From contig NZ_REHC01000005.1 of assembly GCF_003692965.1 (NCBI RefSeq), forward strand, positions 1-60,686: a stretch of 60,686 nucleotides of DNA. Reading direction: 5' to 3'. A program made the position numbers and the translations under genes. The stretch comes from Lactobacillus sp. ESL0246 (lineage in GTDB: Bacteria > Bacillota > Bacilli > Lactobacillales > Lactobacillaceae). The stretch's first letter is position 1; the number at the start of each line of letters is the position of its first letter. This document shows positions 14,833-23,846 of the stretch, piece by piece. The notes under the pieces are model-generated. The model was not told where the DNA came from, made no database searches, and saw nothing but the letters and a program-made list of their open reading frames with translations.

Positions 14833-15549
14833 ATGCAAAAACCGCTTTATCAGCGGGTGATTACTGATTTAGAAAAACAAATCAAAAAGATGAAGCCAAA
14901 TGCCCGCTTACCAAGTGAGCGTCAACTTTTAATTAAATACGGTATTAGTCGTAATACTATTAGATTAGCGTTGCAAAATCTAGAAGAGCGCGGATTAATT
15001 TATCGTCTTCATGGCAAAGGAACTTTTGTTGCGAGTGTCGTTCTTGATCAACCTAATATCGGCGGGATGTATTCTTTTTCTGAGGAATTGAAGCGGGCTG
15101 GTCAAAAAGCCTCGACTCAGAATCGAAGTTTAGAATTAGTTACTCCGAATCAGCATATCATCGAACAACTGAATTTAACCGAAGATGAACAAGTTTATGA
15201 GTTGGTACGCATACGTTTAGCCAATAACCAGCCACGGATTTTTAGTAAAAGCTACTTACCAGCCAGGCTTTTTCCAGATCTTAAGATTACTGACCTGCAA
15301 GATCAGCAGCTGTACGGCGTTTTCAAACAAAAGTACAACCAAATTGGTGTAATGGCGTTTGAGGACGTGCAGGCTGTTAGTTTAAGCAAGCAAGAGGGTC
15401 AGTATTTAGATGAAAAAGCTGGTTTACCGTGTTTGAAAATTTTCCGTAAAACTATCAATGAAAAAAATATTCCGATCGAGTTTACGATATCACTAGCCCG
15501 CGGTGACAAGTTTATTTATCGTTCGCGCCAATACAATAAGTTATTTTGA
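14833..15549 (+). CDS. GntR-family (HutC/UTRA) regulator of the amino-sugar PTS
   Basis: The 238-aa regulator has an N-terminal winged HTH (LPSERQLLIKYGISRNTIRLA, then a wing with HGKGTFVA) and a C-terminal UTRA effector domain. It is transcribed with agaS, 23 bases downstream. HutC-type proteins such as NagR/DasR sense amino-sugar phosphates, which agrees with agaS and the mannose-type PTS genes that follow. Operator-like sites lie before this gene and inside the PTS promoter. Confidence 0.85.
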   Translation: MQKPLYQRVITDLEKQIKKMKPNARLPSERQLLIKYGISRNTIRLALQNLEERGLIYRLHGKGTFVASVVLDQPNIGGMYSFSEELKRAGQKASTQNRSLELVTPNQHIIEQLNLTEDEQVYELVRIRLANNQPRIFSKSYLPARLFPDLKITDLQDQQLYGVFKQKYNQIGVMAFEDVQAVSLSKQEGQYLDEKAGLPCLKIFRKTINEKNIPIEFTISLARGDKFIYRSRQYNKLF

Positions 15550-15572
15550 TTTTTAATAGAAGGGGAAAATAA

Positions 15573-16736
15573 ATGTTTACTAAAACAGATGCAGAATTAG
15601 AACAAATGAATGCTAAAATCACGGCTCGTGAAATTGAGCAACAACCTAAATTATGGCTGGAAACATGGGAAATATACCAGGATAAAAAAGATGAAATCTC
15701 GGCTTTTTTAGCTAAAATTAACCAACAATGGAGTAAGGTACGGGTTATTTTCACTGGCGCTGGAACTAGTGCCTATGTTGGCAATACCGTGATGCCATAC
15801 TTGCAAAAGCACGGCGATCGCAGCAAGTATAACTTCGAAGCTATCGATACCACTAAAATTGTATCTACGCCAGAAGATTACCTTGAACCAGAAACACCAA
15901 CGATTTTAGTTTCGTTTGCACGCAGTGGTAATTCGCCTGAATCGGTGGCAACGGTTGAATTAGCCAAAAAAATGGTCAAGCACTTGTATCAAATTGCCAT
16001 TACCTGTGCGCCTGCTGGCCAGTTAGCCCAAGACCTGATTGGTGATCCATGCGGACTAGTATTGCTAATGCCGGAAAAATCGCTCGACCAAGGCTTTGCG
16101 ATGACCGGCTCATTTACGTGTATGAGTCTTGCAACCCTGCTCGTTTTTGACCAAATGGCTGATAAGCAAAAGGGTAAGATAATTGAACAGATTGCCCAAA
16201 TGGGCGAAAGTGTCATTGAACGGGAAAGTGAAATACAAACGATCGTTGATACTAATTTTAACCGTATCACTTATATCGGAAGTGGTAGTCTTGGTGGCCT
16301 TGCCGAAGAAGCACGGCTGAAAATTTTGGAATTATCTGCTGGTAAAGTAGCTGCCCTCTTTGACACGTCAATGGGGCTTCGTCATGGTCCAAAGTCATTT
16401 TTGGACAAAAAGACAATTGTTTTTGATTTTGTCTCAAATAATTCTTATACCAGACAATACGACTTGGATATCTTAAATGAGATCAAAGATGATCAAATTG
16501 TGCCGCTTGTTATGGCAGTTGGTCAAGAAAAAGAGGGCCAAAACTTTGACGGACAATCATTCACTTTTGCTGAAAAAAATTTGCTACCCAATGCCTATTT
16601 GGCCTTGCCAGATATAATGTTTGGTCAGACGCTAGCACTGTTGACCTCAATTAAAGTGGGTAATAAGCCAGATACGCCATCGCCAACTGGCACAGTTAAC
16701 CGAGTCGTTAAAGGGGTGACAATCCACCAATTTTAA
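15573..16736 (+). CDS. agaS: AgaS-type sugar isomerase/deaminase (galactosamine 6-phosphate)
   Basis: The 387-aa cytoplasmic protein has two SIS domains (about residues 45-185 and 215-360) with FTGAGTSAYVGN, SFARSGNSPES and the family motif MGLRHGPKSFL. AgaS converts galactosamine 6-phosphate to tagatose 6-phosphate plus ammonia. Its position between a GntR regulator and a mannose-family PTS fits galactosamine or N-acetylgalactosamine use. No deacetylase (AgaA/NagA) is encoded nearby; NagA elsewhere in the genome could serve. Confidence 0.85.
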   Translation: MFTKTDAELEQMNAKITAREIEQQPKLWLETWEIYQDKKDEISAFLAKINQQWSKVRVIFTGAGTSAYVGNTVMPYLQKHGDRSKYNFEAIDTTKIVSTPEDYLEPETPTILVSFARSGNSPESVATVELAKKMVKHLYQIAITCAPAGQLAQDLIGDPCGLVLLMPEKSLDQGFAMTGSFTCMSLATLLVFDQMADKQKGKIIEQIAQMGESVIERESEIQTIVDTNFNRITYIGSGSLGGLAEEARLKILELSAGKVAALFDTSMGLRHGPKSFLDKKTIVFDFVSNNSYTRQYDLDILNEIKDDQIVPLVMAVGQEKEGQNFDGQSFTFAEKNLLPNAYLALPDIMFGQTLALLTSIKVGNKPDTPSPTGTVNRVVKGVTIHQF

Positions 16737-16812
16737 AAGGCACTTGAATGAGTGATTGTAAGAATTTTTTAACCAGTAAAATGTTAAGACTTTAATTATT
16801 ATAAATTATTTG

Positions 16813-16862
16813 TTGACAAAAACTGGTTGGTACCTTATTATGTAATTGTGAAAGCGCTTTAT
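16813..16862 (+). promoter_or_regulatory. PTS promoter with operator in the spacer and a cre site
   Basis: -35 TTGACA (16813-16818), a 17-base spacer and -10 TATTAT (16836-16841) are present. The spacer carries AACTGGTTGGTACCTT (16821-16836), matching the site before gntR. TGAAAGCGCTTTAT (16849-16862) right after the -10 is a good cre (one mismatch to TGNAANCGNWNNCW). Control by both the GntR repressor and CcpA is implied. Confidence 0.65.
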
Positions 16863-16901
16863 AATAATGTGAGGGTTTACTTAGTATAGATGGAGGTATA
16901 T

Positions 16902-17390
16902 ATGAATATTGTGGGTGCAAGAGTTGATGAGCGCTTGGTTCATGGTCAAGTAGCCAATCTTTGGACTCCTAAGTTGCAGGTAGAACGAATTATCATTCTT
17001 GATGAAGCGGCGGCAAAGGATGACATTCAAAAAAGTGGTTTAAGAATGGCGACGCCAATGACAACTAGATTAAGCGTTTTACCAACTGAGGTTGCGGCGG
17101 ATCATTTAAATAAGGATCGTTATGGTAATCAGCGAATTTTCATTGTTGCAAAAAAGCCACAAAAATTTCTCAATCTTCTTAACTTAGGTGTTAATCTTGA
17201 AACGATTAATGTTGGGAATATGTCTAAAAAAGAGGACACTACTGAGTTAACCAAACAGGTTAATATCAGTTCAAATGATGTTGAAATTTTTAAACAAATT
17301 GCCGCTAAAGGAGTAAATTTAATAGCTCAAGTTAATCCAAGCGTTGATGCGCATGATTTAATGAAACTGATTGATGAAAAAATGAAGTAG
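16902..17390 (+). CDS. agaB: PTS EIIB, mannose/sorbose family (amino-sugar type)
   Basis: The 162-aa protein has the phospho-His H14 in RVDERLVHGQVA, the hallmark of EIIB-Man. ATG 16902 follows GGAGG; an upstream in-frame start has no ribosome site. It is first of four PTS genes in the order B-C-D-A, all separate, as in N-acetylgalactosamine systems (agaBCDF/VWEF). The neighbouring agaS supports this assignment. Confidence 0.82.
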   Translation: MNIVGARVDERLVHGQVANLWTPKLQVERIIILDEAAAKDDIQKSGLRMATPMTTRLSVLPTEVAADHLNKDRYGNQRIFIVAKKPQKFLNLLNLGVNLETINVGNMSKKEDTTELTKQVNISSNDVEIFKQIAAKGVNLIAQVNPSVDAHDLMKLIDEKMK

Positions 17391-17400
17391 GAGGAAGAAA

Positions 17401-18318
17401 ATGGTTTGGTGGCAAATATTACTGCTTACAATATACGCAGGTTTAGAAATTCTTGACGAGTTGCAGATTTATTCATCATTGAACACTCCTGTTGGTGCAG
17501 GTTTGATTGCAGGAATAATTATGGGCGATTTACAAACTGGATTAATCATTGGAGCATCAATGCAGTTAATGGTTTTAGGAGTAGGTACTTTTGGTGGTGC
17601 TTCAAAGATAGATGCAACAACAGGAACAGTTTTAGCGACTGCATTTTCAACTAGCGTTAGGGGCATGAGCCCCCAAACGGCTATTTCATCAATTGCAGTA
17701 CCAGTTGCAGCAATTATGGTTGAGTTGGATGTTTTGGCAAGATTTGCTAATACATATTTTGCGCATAGAATTGACCATTTGATCGACCAGGATAAAATAA
17801 ATTATAGTGCGGTTGAAAGAAATGTTTTATACGGTGCAATCCCATGGTCATTATCTCGTGCAGTACCAGTATTCATTGCCTTGGCGTTTGGACGTGGTTT
17901 AGTTCAAACAATTGCTAATGCACTAAATGGTGATTTAATGTGGTTAGGTACTGGGTTAACTGTTGCAGGTGCCACACTTCCAGCAGTTGGATTTGCGATA
18001 TTGCTACGCTATCTTCCAGTTAAAAAGCATATTGCTTATTTAATACTAGGATTTACCATTACGACTTTGTTCTCTGTTATTTTCTCTAACATTCAAGCTT
18101 TAGGTGCTGGAGTTGCTGCTGCAAATAAATCATTCACTGCCACTTTCAATGGACTTCCAATGTTAGCAATAGCCATGATAGGATTAGCTTTAGCAATTCT
18201 GCACTATAAGAGTATTCCAATTAATAAAGCGGCTGCTAAGAATGTCGTGGCCTCAAGTGATAATGCAAGCTCAAAAATTGATGATAATAAAGGAGAGATC
18301 ACTGATGACGAACTCTAA
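17401..18318 (+). CDS. agaC: PTS EIIC, mannose family
   Basis: The 305-aa membrane protein has 7-8 hydrophobic segments and the family segments ASMQLMVLGVGTFGGAS and VPVAAIMVELDVLARF. A polar tail of about 40 residues ends the protein. The gene overlaps EIID by 14 bases, indicating coupled translation and a fixed C:D ratio. It forms the sugar path with EIID. Confidence 0.85.
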   Translation: MVWWQILLLTIYAGLEILDELQIYSSLNTPVGAGLIAGIIMGDLQTGLIIGASMQLMVLGVGTFGGASKIDATTGTVLATAFSTSVRGMSPQTAISSIAVPVAAIMVELDVLARFANTYFAHRIDHLIDQDKINYSAVERNVLYGAIPWSLSRAVPVFIALAFGRGLVQTIANALNGDLMWLGTGLTVAGATLPAVGFAILLRYLPVKKHIAYLILGFTITTLFSVIFSNIQALGAGVAAANKSFTATFNGLPMLAIAMIGLALAILHYKSIPINKAAAKNVVASSDNASSKIDDNKGEITDDEL

Positions 18319-19123
18319 ACCAAAGTATCAGTTAACGGATAAAGATTTTAAGCAAATTAACCGTAGGTCATTATTCGGTTTTCAGCTGGGGTGGAATTAT
18401 GAAAGAATGCAAAATAGTGGTTATTTGTACACAATTTTACCGCAGCTAAGAAAAATTTATGGTGATGATAGTCCAGAATTGAAAGAAATGATGAAAACTC
18501 ATATGCAGTTCTTCAATACCTCTAACTTTTTTAATACAATTGTCACTGGTATTGATTTGGCTGTAGAAGAGAATGAAGGAATTGAGGGTAAGGATACAGT
18601 TACAAGTTTGAAAGTTGGATTGATGGGTCCGTTTGCTGCTATTGGGGACTCGATCTTTGCTTCCCTTGTTCCAACTATCTTTGGTGCTTTGGCAGCTTCA
18701 ATGGCTGCGCAAGGCAATCCCATCGGTGTTGTTATCTGGGTAATTGCCAGTTTATTAATCTGTGTTTTCCGGTGGAAACAGCTACATTTTGCTTATGATA
18801 AGGGAGTATCCCTCGTTACTGATATGCGTGATAGTTTAAATGCTTTAACTGATTCTGCTACCGTATTGGGAGTATTTATGGTCGGTGCGCTAGTGGCTAC
18901 AATGGTTAATATCAAGTTTGCTTGGGTGCCACAAATAGGCAAGGTTACCATGAATGTTCAAAATAATCTTGATATGATTATTCCGAAACTTTTGCCAGCG
19001 GCTGTGGTAGCCTTTGTATATTGGCTGCTTGGAAAGAAAGGGATGACTTCAACTAAGGCAATTTTAATTGTGTTAGTACTTTGTGTCATTTTAGGCGGTA
19101 TTGGTGTTATTGCAAAAATTTAA
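18305..19123 (+). CDS. agaD: PTS EIID, mannose family
   Basis: The 272-aa protein has the EIID signature SLFGFQLGWNYERMQNSG at the N-terminus, GLMGPFAAIGDSIF in the middle and C-terminal membrane segments. ATG 18305 follows AAAGGAGAG. It is found only in mannose-family PTSs, which confirms the class of this system. Confidence 0.88.
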   Translation: MTNSKPKYQLTDKDFKQINRRSLFGFQLGWNYERMQNSGYLYTILPQLRKIYGDDSPELKEMMKTHMQFFNTSNFFNTIVTGIDLAVEENEGIEGKDTVTSLKVGLMGPFAAIGDSIFASLVPTIFGALAASMAAQGNPIGVVIWVIASLLICVFRWKQLHFAYDKGVSLVTDMRDSLNALTDSATVLGVFMVGALVATMVNIKFAWVPQIGKVTMNVQNNLDMIIPKLLPAAVVAFVYWLLGKKGMTSTKAILIVLVLCVILGGIGVIAKI

Positions 19124-19144
19124 TTATTAAGGAAAAGAATATAA

Positions 19145-19546
19145 ATGGCAAAAAATGAATTGATTTTAATTAGTCATGGAGACATGGCTGAGGGAGTAAA
19201 AGCTAGTGCTGAATTAATTATGGGTGAACAAGAACATGTTCACGCTGTATGTTTACTTCCATCAGAAGGACCAGATGATTTTAAGCAAAAATTTGAAAAA
19301 GAAATTGCTGGTGTTAATCCAGAAAATATTACGGTTTTTGCTGACTTGATGGGTGGTACACCAGCTAATGTGGTTAGCCAGTTGATTATGGCTGGTGAAC
19401 AGCTCCATTTGATTGCAGGAATGAATTTACCCCTAGTTATTGAATGGCTTAATAGCCAAATGAACGGTATGGATTCTGATTATATTACGGCTGGAAAAGC
19501 TGGTATGGTCGATATTTCCAAAATGTTAGCAAAAATGAAAAAATAA
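19145..19546 (+). CDS. agaF: PTS EIIA, mannose family
   Basis: The 133-aa soluble protein has phospho-His H11 in LISHGDMAEG and the segment FADLMGGTPANV typical of EIIA-Man. It relays phosphate from HPr to EIIB. It is last in the operon, with a terminator 10 bases after the stop. Confidence 0.87.
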   Translation: MAKNELILISHGDMAEGVKASAELIMGEQEHVHAVCLLPSEGPDDFKQKFEKEIAGVNPENITVFADLMGGTPANVVSQLIMAGEQLHLIAGMNLPLVIEWLNSQMNGMDSDYITAGKAGMVDISKMLAKMKK

Positions 19547-19556
19547 AAACTCAAAT

Positions 19557-19599
19557 AAAAATAAAACCTGATTTGAAAAGAAAATCAGGTTTTATTTTT
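19557..19599. terminator. bidirectional terminator between the PTS and the hydrolase
   Basis: An 18-bp perfect stem (AAAAATAAAACCTGATTT with its complement) and an 7-base loop, A-rich on one side and T-rich on the other, serve both converging genes. Confidence 0.85.
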
Positions 19600-19606
19600 A
19601 CACAAA

Positions 19607-21625
19607 TTAGAACAATAATTGAATTGTTTCGAGTGGATTAAGTTTGGTGGAAATAGTAGCAATATTATTTTTGACTTTAATTGATAACATTTTACAAATA
19701 AAGGATTTTCCTTTTCGTTTAATAACGGTTACCTTATCTTCAGATAAAGGATGAGACAAGTGCCATCTAATTTCTTTGTAACTGTCTAAAGTAAAGTTAG
19801 CTAACCACGCAATTTTACCATCATCTTGAATATTTAATTTAACATTGGGCATATCAATTAAATAATCAACGGAATGAATCTGATTAATCATTTGCTGCAA
19901 AAGTTCTTGCTTATAAGTAGTATATTGAGATTCCCAACCGTATTTAGGATCTTGATCCATCGGTAAAATGATTGTTCTCTTGTTAACTATAGTCATAAAA
20001 TTACCCAGTTTTTCTCCTACTGAGTTGTATGCATTAGAGCAGATTTCAACAGGAGAATTTTTTTCATAGTCAAGTTTTAAGTAATTACCAGTATGTTGAA
20101 GCATCGTGATTCGTGGATTGACAACATTATTAATTCGATATCCGTCTGCTTGTTCGTATGATTGATAAGCTGTTCTACATTTGTGCCATCTTGCTTTTTT
20201 AATATGTAATAAACTGTTTAAGTCACGATCTAAAAGTACTTGTACGCTTTCGCCATCAAGTAAAACAAAGTTATTGCGTAATAGATCATTAATTTTTTCA
20301 CTAGAAAAGTTACGCAGCAGTTGTCCAGATATAGCAATAGTTTCATTATTTAGTTGACTTTCCGAATTAACGGTAGTGATTGTTGTGGCGAAACCAAAAG
20401 ATCCAAGCAAACTGGCCCAGTTTTTTTCATGTGGCAAAAGCTCAGTGATGTCCTTACCTGTTGGGGTTTGAAGACTGTAACTAGAATCTTGATCGACTAA
20501 TACCTTAATGCCGCGTAAATGGTTTATGGACAAGCGGTTATTTGAAAGCTCAGTTATAAACGGCTTGATTTCAGATAGCATTTCAGCATAATGCCAAGAG
20601 TCGTTAATGCCATTGCCCATCATATCAAACAGGTTAAGCAAAATACCTTTGCTACCCACCAAAATAGATGTGATAATCTGAAACTTTGTAAAAGATAGTG
20701 ATTTAACTAGTGGTGAGTACATATAATTTTCTAATTCAGGATAAAGGTCAGTTTTTTCTCCTAAAAAAGCCGCAGTAATTCGAGTATATGCTTCAAAATC
20801 ACGACCATATTTTAATGGTGCTACTTCGTTATAAGCTGGCAGATGAGGACGAGCAATTGGAGTATGTCCTGAGCCAGCTTGTGTAATAAACAATTTTTGC
20901 CAATTCCGTCCTTCAAGCGCGTGCCAGTCAGGATAGGAAGTCATTTGAGCCAAATCGGTTTCTGGACTAACTTTATGCACTGCCTGTTCAATTAAATGTT
21001 CATTTTCAATCATTTCTTGGCGAGCTTGGTCAAGATAAACTTGTCGCTCTTTGGTAACTTTTCCTGGTTGGAGAATTTTTTTAACGAAATCTGTGCGTGA
21101 TTCTGTAAAACCTAATCTCTGTTTGTATAACTTCATATGGTATGGACAAAAGCACATCAAACCGAGTGGTGAGTGATTGTAATGACGAAAATCGTCTTCA
21201 AGCCAAAGACGATGGGGATGGAGACTGGCATATTGAGCGTAAATTTTACAAATATATTTGCGCCAATGGGGATCAGCAGGACAAGCCATATCTTTTGCTT
21301 TATAACCATTAAGATCAACAAAAGTCTTGAATCCAATTGTTGGATTGACCTGATAACCTCTATCTGAATGCATAATTGTAGTCCAAGGATTTAAACTAGT
21401 TGTGACGCCTAATCTCGTTAACTCTTTTTGCATAGGTTTAATTGCATCAAGCCATACTTGAGTCTCATTTGTAGTTAGGTGACTATGGTTCAACTCTTCT
21501 CCATTAATAAAAAACGCAACATCATCAATTTTTGCTTTTTTAACAAAATTTAGTAACTTTTGCCTTTTTTCTGATGTATTTGTTTGTGGATCCAACATGT
21601 ATCTTAGCGTATAGGTAAATGTCAT
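19607..21625 (-). CDS. predicted cytoplasmic glycoside hydrolase, family not identified
   Basis: The 672-aa protein has no signal peptide. ATG 21625 is chosen because GAGGTG lies 8 bases upstream; the GTG nine bases earlier is part of that site. The architecture looks like an N-terminal TIM barrel (about 1-370; acidic motifs VAFFINGEELNH, WLEDDFRHYNH and PELENYMYSP), then a Rossmann-like domain (about 375-480) and a C-terminal beta domain, much as in GH42-type enzymes. The context of amino-sugar PTS, agaS and LacD suggests it cuts a phosphorylated or imported GalNAc- or galactose-containing disaccharide. I cannot assign a GH family by eye; catalytic Asp/Glu within LEDD is a guess. Confidence 0.6.
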   Translation of the reverse strand: MTFTYTLRYMLDPQTNTSEKRQKLLNFVKKAKIDDVAFFINGEELNHSHLTTNETQVWLDAIKPMQKELTRLGVTTSLNPWTTIMHSDRGYQVNPTIGFKTFVDLNGYKAKDMACPADPHWRKYICKIYAQYASLHPHRLWLEDDFRHYNHSPLGLMCFCPYHMKLYKQRLGFTESRTDFVKKILQPGKVTKERQVYLDQARQEMIENEHLIEQAVHKVSPETDLAQMTSYPDWHALEGRNWQKLFITQAGSGHTPIARPHLPAYNEVAPLKYGRDFEAYTRITAAFLGEKTDLYPELENYMYSPLVKSLSFTKFQIITSILVGSKGILLNLFDMMGNGINDSWHYAEMLSEIKPFITELSNNRLSINHLRGIKVLVDQDSSYSLQTPTGKDITELLPHEKNWASLLGSFGFATTITTVNSESQLNNETIAISGQLLRNFSSEKINDLLRNNFVLLDGESVQVLLDRDLNSLLHIKKARWHKCRTAYQSYEQADGYRINNVVNPRITMLQHTGNYLKLDYEKNSPVEICSNAYNSVGEKLGNFMTIVNKRTIILPMDQDPKYGWESQYTTYKQELLQQMINQIHSVDYLIDMPNVKLNIQDDGKIAWLANFTLDSYKEIRWHLSHPLSEDKVTVIKRKGKSFICKMLSIKVKNNIATISTKLNPLETIQLLF

Positions 21626-21782
21626 AAGAAACACCTCAATATCGTTTGTGTTAACTTTTTATTAGTTAAATTCTAACACAAAATAAATATTCAAGTCTTG
21701 TCAATTTTAGGAATAAAAATGTTGAAATTCAAATAGATTAGATACAGTATTGAGTAAAGTTTTTCTAAAATAATAAATCATC

Positions 21783-21841
21783 TGTAAAGCTTTACACAAA
21801 GATTGGTACCGCTTTTAAAGCTAGTAATTTGAGTATATAAT
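21783..21841 (+). promoter_or_regulatory. lacD promoter region with palindrome
   Basis: TGTAAAGCTTTACA (21783-21796) is a perfect 14-bp palindrome; it is cre-like except that the core is GC rather than CG, and it also resembles half of TGTAAAACTTT at 23740. TTGGTACC (21804-21811) repeats the end of the GntR-type operator at 16821. A TATAAT -10 is at 21836-21841; the -35 is weak. Confidence 0.45.
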
Positions 21842-21880
21842 AATTGTGTGCGATTAAAAAATTATCAAAGGAGATATATA

Positions 21881-22873
21881 ATGAGAACAATTACTTCTAC
21901 TGTTGCTAAGCATATGGCTAATTTATCAACTGAAGATGGTGTAATTAGTGCCTTAGCTATTGATCAACGGGGATCACTAAAAAAAATGTTGGCTGCTGCT
22001 GCTAATAAGCCAGCAGATGAAACAACAATTATTGATTTTAAAAAGGCAGTTTCAAGTGAATTAACGCCTTATGCTTCTTCAATATTGACAGATCCTGAGT
22101 ATGGTCTTCCGGCTACTAAAGTTAGAGATAAGAATTGTGGATTGCTTTTATCATATGAAAAGACTGGATATGACACTACTGAACCTGGTAGAATGCCAGA
22201 TTTAATTGCCAACCAGTCAGGGCTGCGCATAAAAAATGAAGACGGTGATGCTATAAAGTTCTTGGTTTATTACGATCCTGATGAGGGTGCGGAAATTAAT
22301 GACAAGAAGAAAGCATTCGTTGAAAGAGTTGGTGCAGAAGCTAAGGCCAACGAATTGCCATTATTTTTGGAATTATTAACTTATGATTCCAAGATTACTG
22401 ATGCTAAGAGTGAAGATTTTGCTAAAGTTAAGGCTGCTAAAGTTATTGCAACCATGCAAGAATTTTCAAAACCTCAATATAATGTGACGGTTTTAAAGGT
22501 GGAAATTCCCTTTAATCTTAAGTATGTTGAAGGCTTTAATGGCGATAACAACGTTATTTATACTCAAGATGAAGCTAAAAAATTATTGAAAAAACAATCC
22601 GAAGCAACCGATCTACCTTATATCTTCTTATCAGCTGGTGTGACAAGCGAAGAGTTTATTGCTGAGATTAAAATGGCTGAGGATGTGGGAGCAAAATTTA
22701 ATGGTGTTCTTTGCGGCCGAGCTACGTGGAAACCAGCAATTAAACCATTTGCAGGCGAAAGTGAAGAAGCAGGGCGCAAATGGCTTGCAACTAAAGGCAA
22801 AGAAAATATTGAAAATTTAAACAAAGCACTCAAAGGAGCAAAGTCTTGGCATGATAAGTTAGAAGTTGAATAA
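21881..22873 (+). CDS. lacD: tagatose 1,6-bisphosphate aldolase LacD
   Basis: The 330-aa class I aldolase of the LacD/DeoC superfamily cleaves tagatose 1,6-bisphosphate to dihydroxyacetone phosphate and glyceraldehyde 3-phosphate. Diagnostic segments are ALAIDQRGSLKKML at the N-terminus, ILTDPEYGLPA, FLVYYDPD, LKVEIPFN and FLSAGVTSEEF. ATG 21881 follows AAAGGAGA; longer open frame upstream lacks a site. It is monocistronic, with its own terminator, and serves tagatose phosphates coming from LacAB, AgaS and possibly the downstream PTS. Confidence 0.9.
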   Translation: MRTITSTVAKHMANLSTEDGVISALAIDQRGSLKKMLAAAANKPADETTIIDFKKAVSSELTPYASSILTDPEYGLPATKVRDKNCGLLLSYEKTGYDTTEPGRMPDLIANQSGLRIKNEDGDAIKFLVYYDPDEGAEINDKKKAFVERVGAEAKANELPLFLELLTYDSKITDAKSEDFAKVKAAKVIATMQEFSKPQYNVTVLKVEIPFNLKYVEGFNGDNNVIYTQDEAKKLLKKQSEATDLPYIFLSAGVTSEEFIAEIKMAEDVGAKFNGVLCGRATWKPAIKPFAGESEEAGRKWLATKGKENIENLNKALKGAKSWHDKLEVE

Positions 22874-22932
22874 TGTTATAAAAGCTTCTAGTTAAGAACA
22901 GATATTTTGAAATTTACTATATAAATTACTAG

Positions 22933-22965
22933 CACGAAGTTATTTAAATAACTTCGTGTTTTTTT
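22933..22965. terminator. bidirectional terminator lacD / rpiR
   Basis: CACGAAGTTATTT is followed directly by its perfect complement AAATAACTTCGTG and seven Ts. It lies between converging genes. Confidence 0.85.
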
Positions 22966-23725
22966 ATTTGTTTTTATAAAAGTCAGTTCTAACAGAATAG
23001 GCGTCACTAAAAATACGTGTCATAATTTGCAAAGGTAAACGTGAACGCACCTCATATTCAGGAAAGTAATTTGTTTTTGACATATATCCGATAAATGACA
23101 GGGTGGAATAAGGCATGATACTTCCAGCTGGATTGGTAGTAAAAGTTAAAATTGGTATTTCATTTTTATTCAAAATGGCTGCTGCCGCAACTAATTCTTC
23201 GGTTTCGCCATTTAGGGTAATAAAAATGGCAAGTGCATTAGGCTTAATTTTACTAGCCATAGTTTTAATAATATTTGGGTCAGAATGAAATTCGCAATAT
23301 TTCCCAGTTAACTGCAACTTAACCATTAATTCATTGGCAATTGATTCTGAGAGACCGCGAGCAAAAATAAAGACAATTTTTGCTTGTTTAGTCAATGAAA
23401 TACTGTCTTCAATTGTGCTATAGCTGAGATTATGGAGAGTATTGTTCATCTCAATTTCGTTTTTAGTAATAACATGACGGATTTTATCGTCAGCGTCATT
23501 TAAGACGCTAAAGGCAGAGTTTGATTTACTCTTTAGTTTCAAAGATTCACGGTAAGAAGTATAACCGCTATAACCCATTTTTTGCATTGTGCGTACGATT
23601 GTAGCAGTAGATACATTTGCGAATTGACTTAATTTAACTATTGACATTTTTGCAATTTGTTCAGGATTATTTTCGACAATATTCCATAAGTGAAGTTCAG
23701 CAGAACTGAGTTCTTTAGTTGGCAT
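22964..23725 (-). CDS. RpiR/MurR-family transcriptional regulator
   Basis: The 253-aa protein has an N-terminal HTH_6 domain (about 1-77; MSIVKLSQFANVSTATIVRTM) and a C-terminal SIS sugar-phosphate-binding domain (about 105-240; FIFARGLSESIANE, ITLNGETEEL). It is transcribed divergently from the kinase-PTS operon starting at 23847, and such divergent layout usually means direct control. The ligand may be fructose 1-phosphate, tagatose phosphate or a related ester. Confidence 0.82.
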   Translation of the reverse strand: MPTKELSSAELHLWNIVENNPEQIAKMSIVKLSQFANVSTATIVRTMQKMGYSGYTSYRESLKLKSKSNSAFSVLNDADDKIRHVITKNEIEMNNTLHNLSYSTIEDSISLTKQAKIVFIFARGLSESIANELMVKLQLTGKYCEFHSDPNIIKTMASKIKPNALAIFITLNGETEELVAAAAILNKNEIPILTFTTNPAGSIMPYSTLSFIGYMSKTNYFPEYEVRSRLPLQIMTRIFSDAYSVRTDFYKNK

Positions 23726-23739
23726 TGATTTACCTCATT

Positions 23740-23840
23740 TGTAAAACTTTTTCTGTTTATTATAGTAAACGCTATCATTTAAGAAAATCGTTACACTAAA
23801 TTATCTTTATAATAAAGCAAAAGGCAAGAAAAAGGAGAAG
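23740..23840. promoter_or_regulatory. divergent regulatory region rpiR / kinase-PTS
   Basis: TGTAAAACTTT (23740-23750) resembles one side of the palindrome TGTAAAGCTTTACA before lacD. A TATAAT lies at about 23810 for the rightward operon, and AAAGGAGAAG precedes the TTG start at 23847. The shared motif may mark a common regulator of lacD and this operon. Confidence 0.35.
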
Positions 23841-23846
23841 AGAGCT

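Noticed and set aside
22933..22958. Perfect 26-bp palindrome as a possible regulatory site
   Set aside because: It lies between converging genes and is followed by seven Ts, which is fully explained as a bidirectional terminator.
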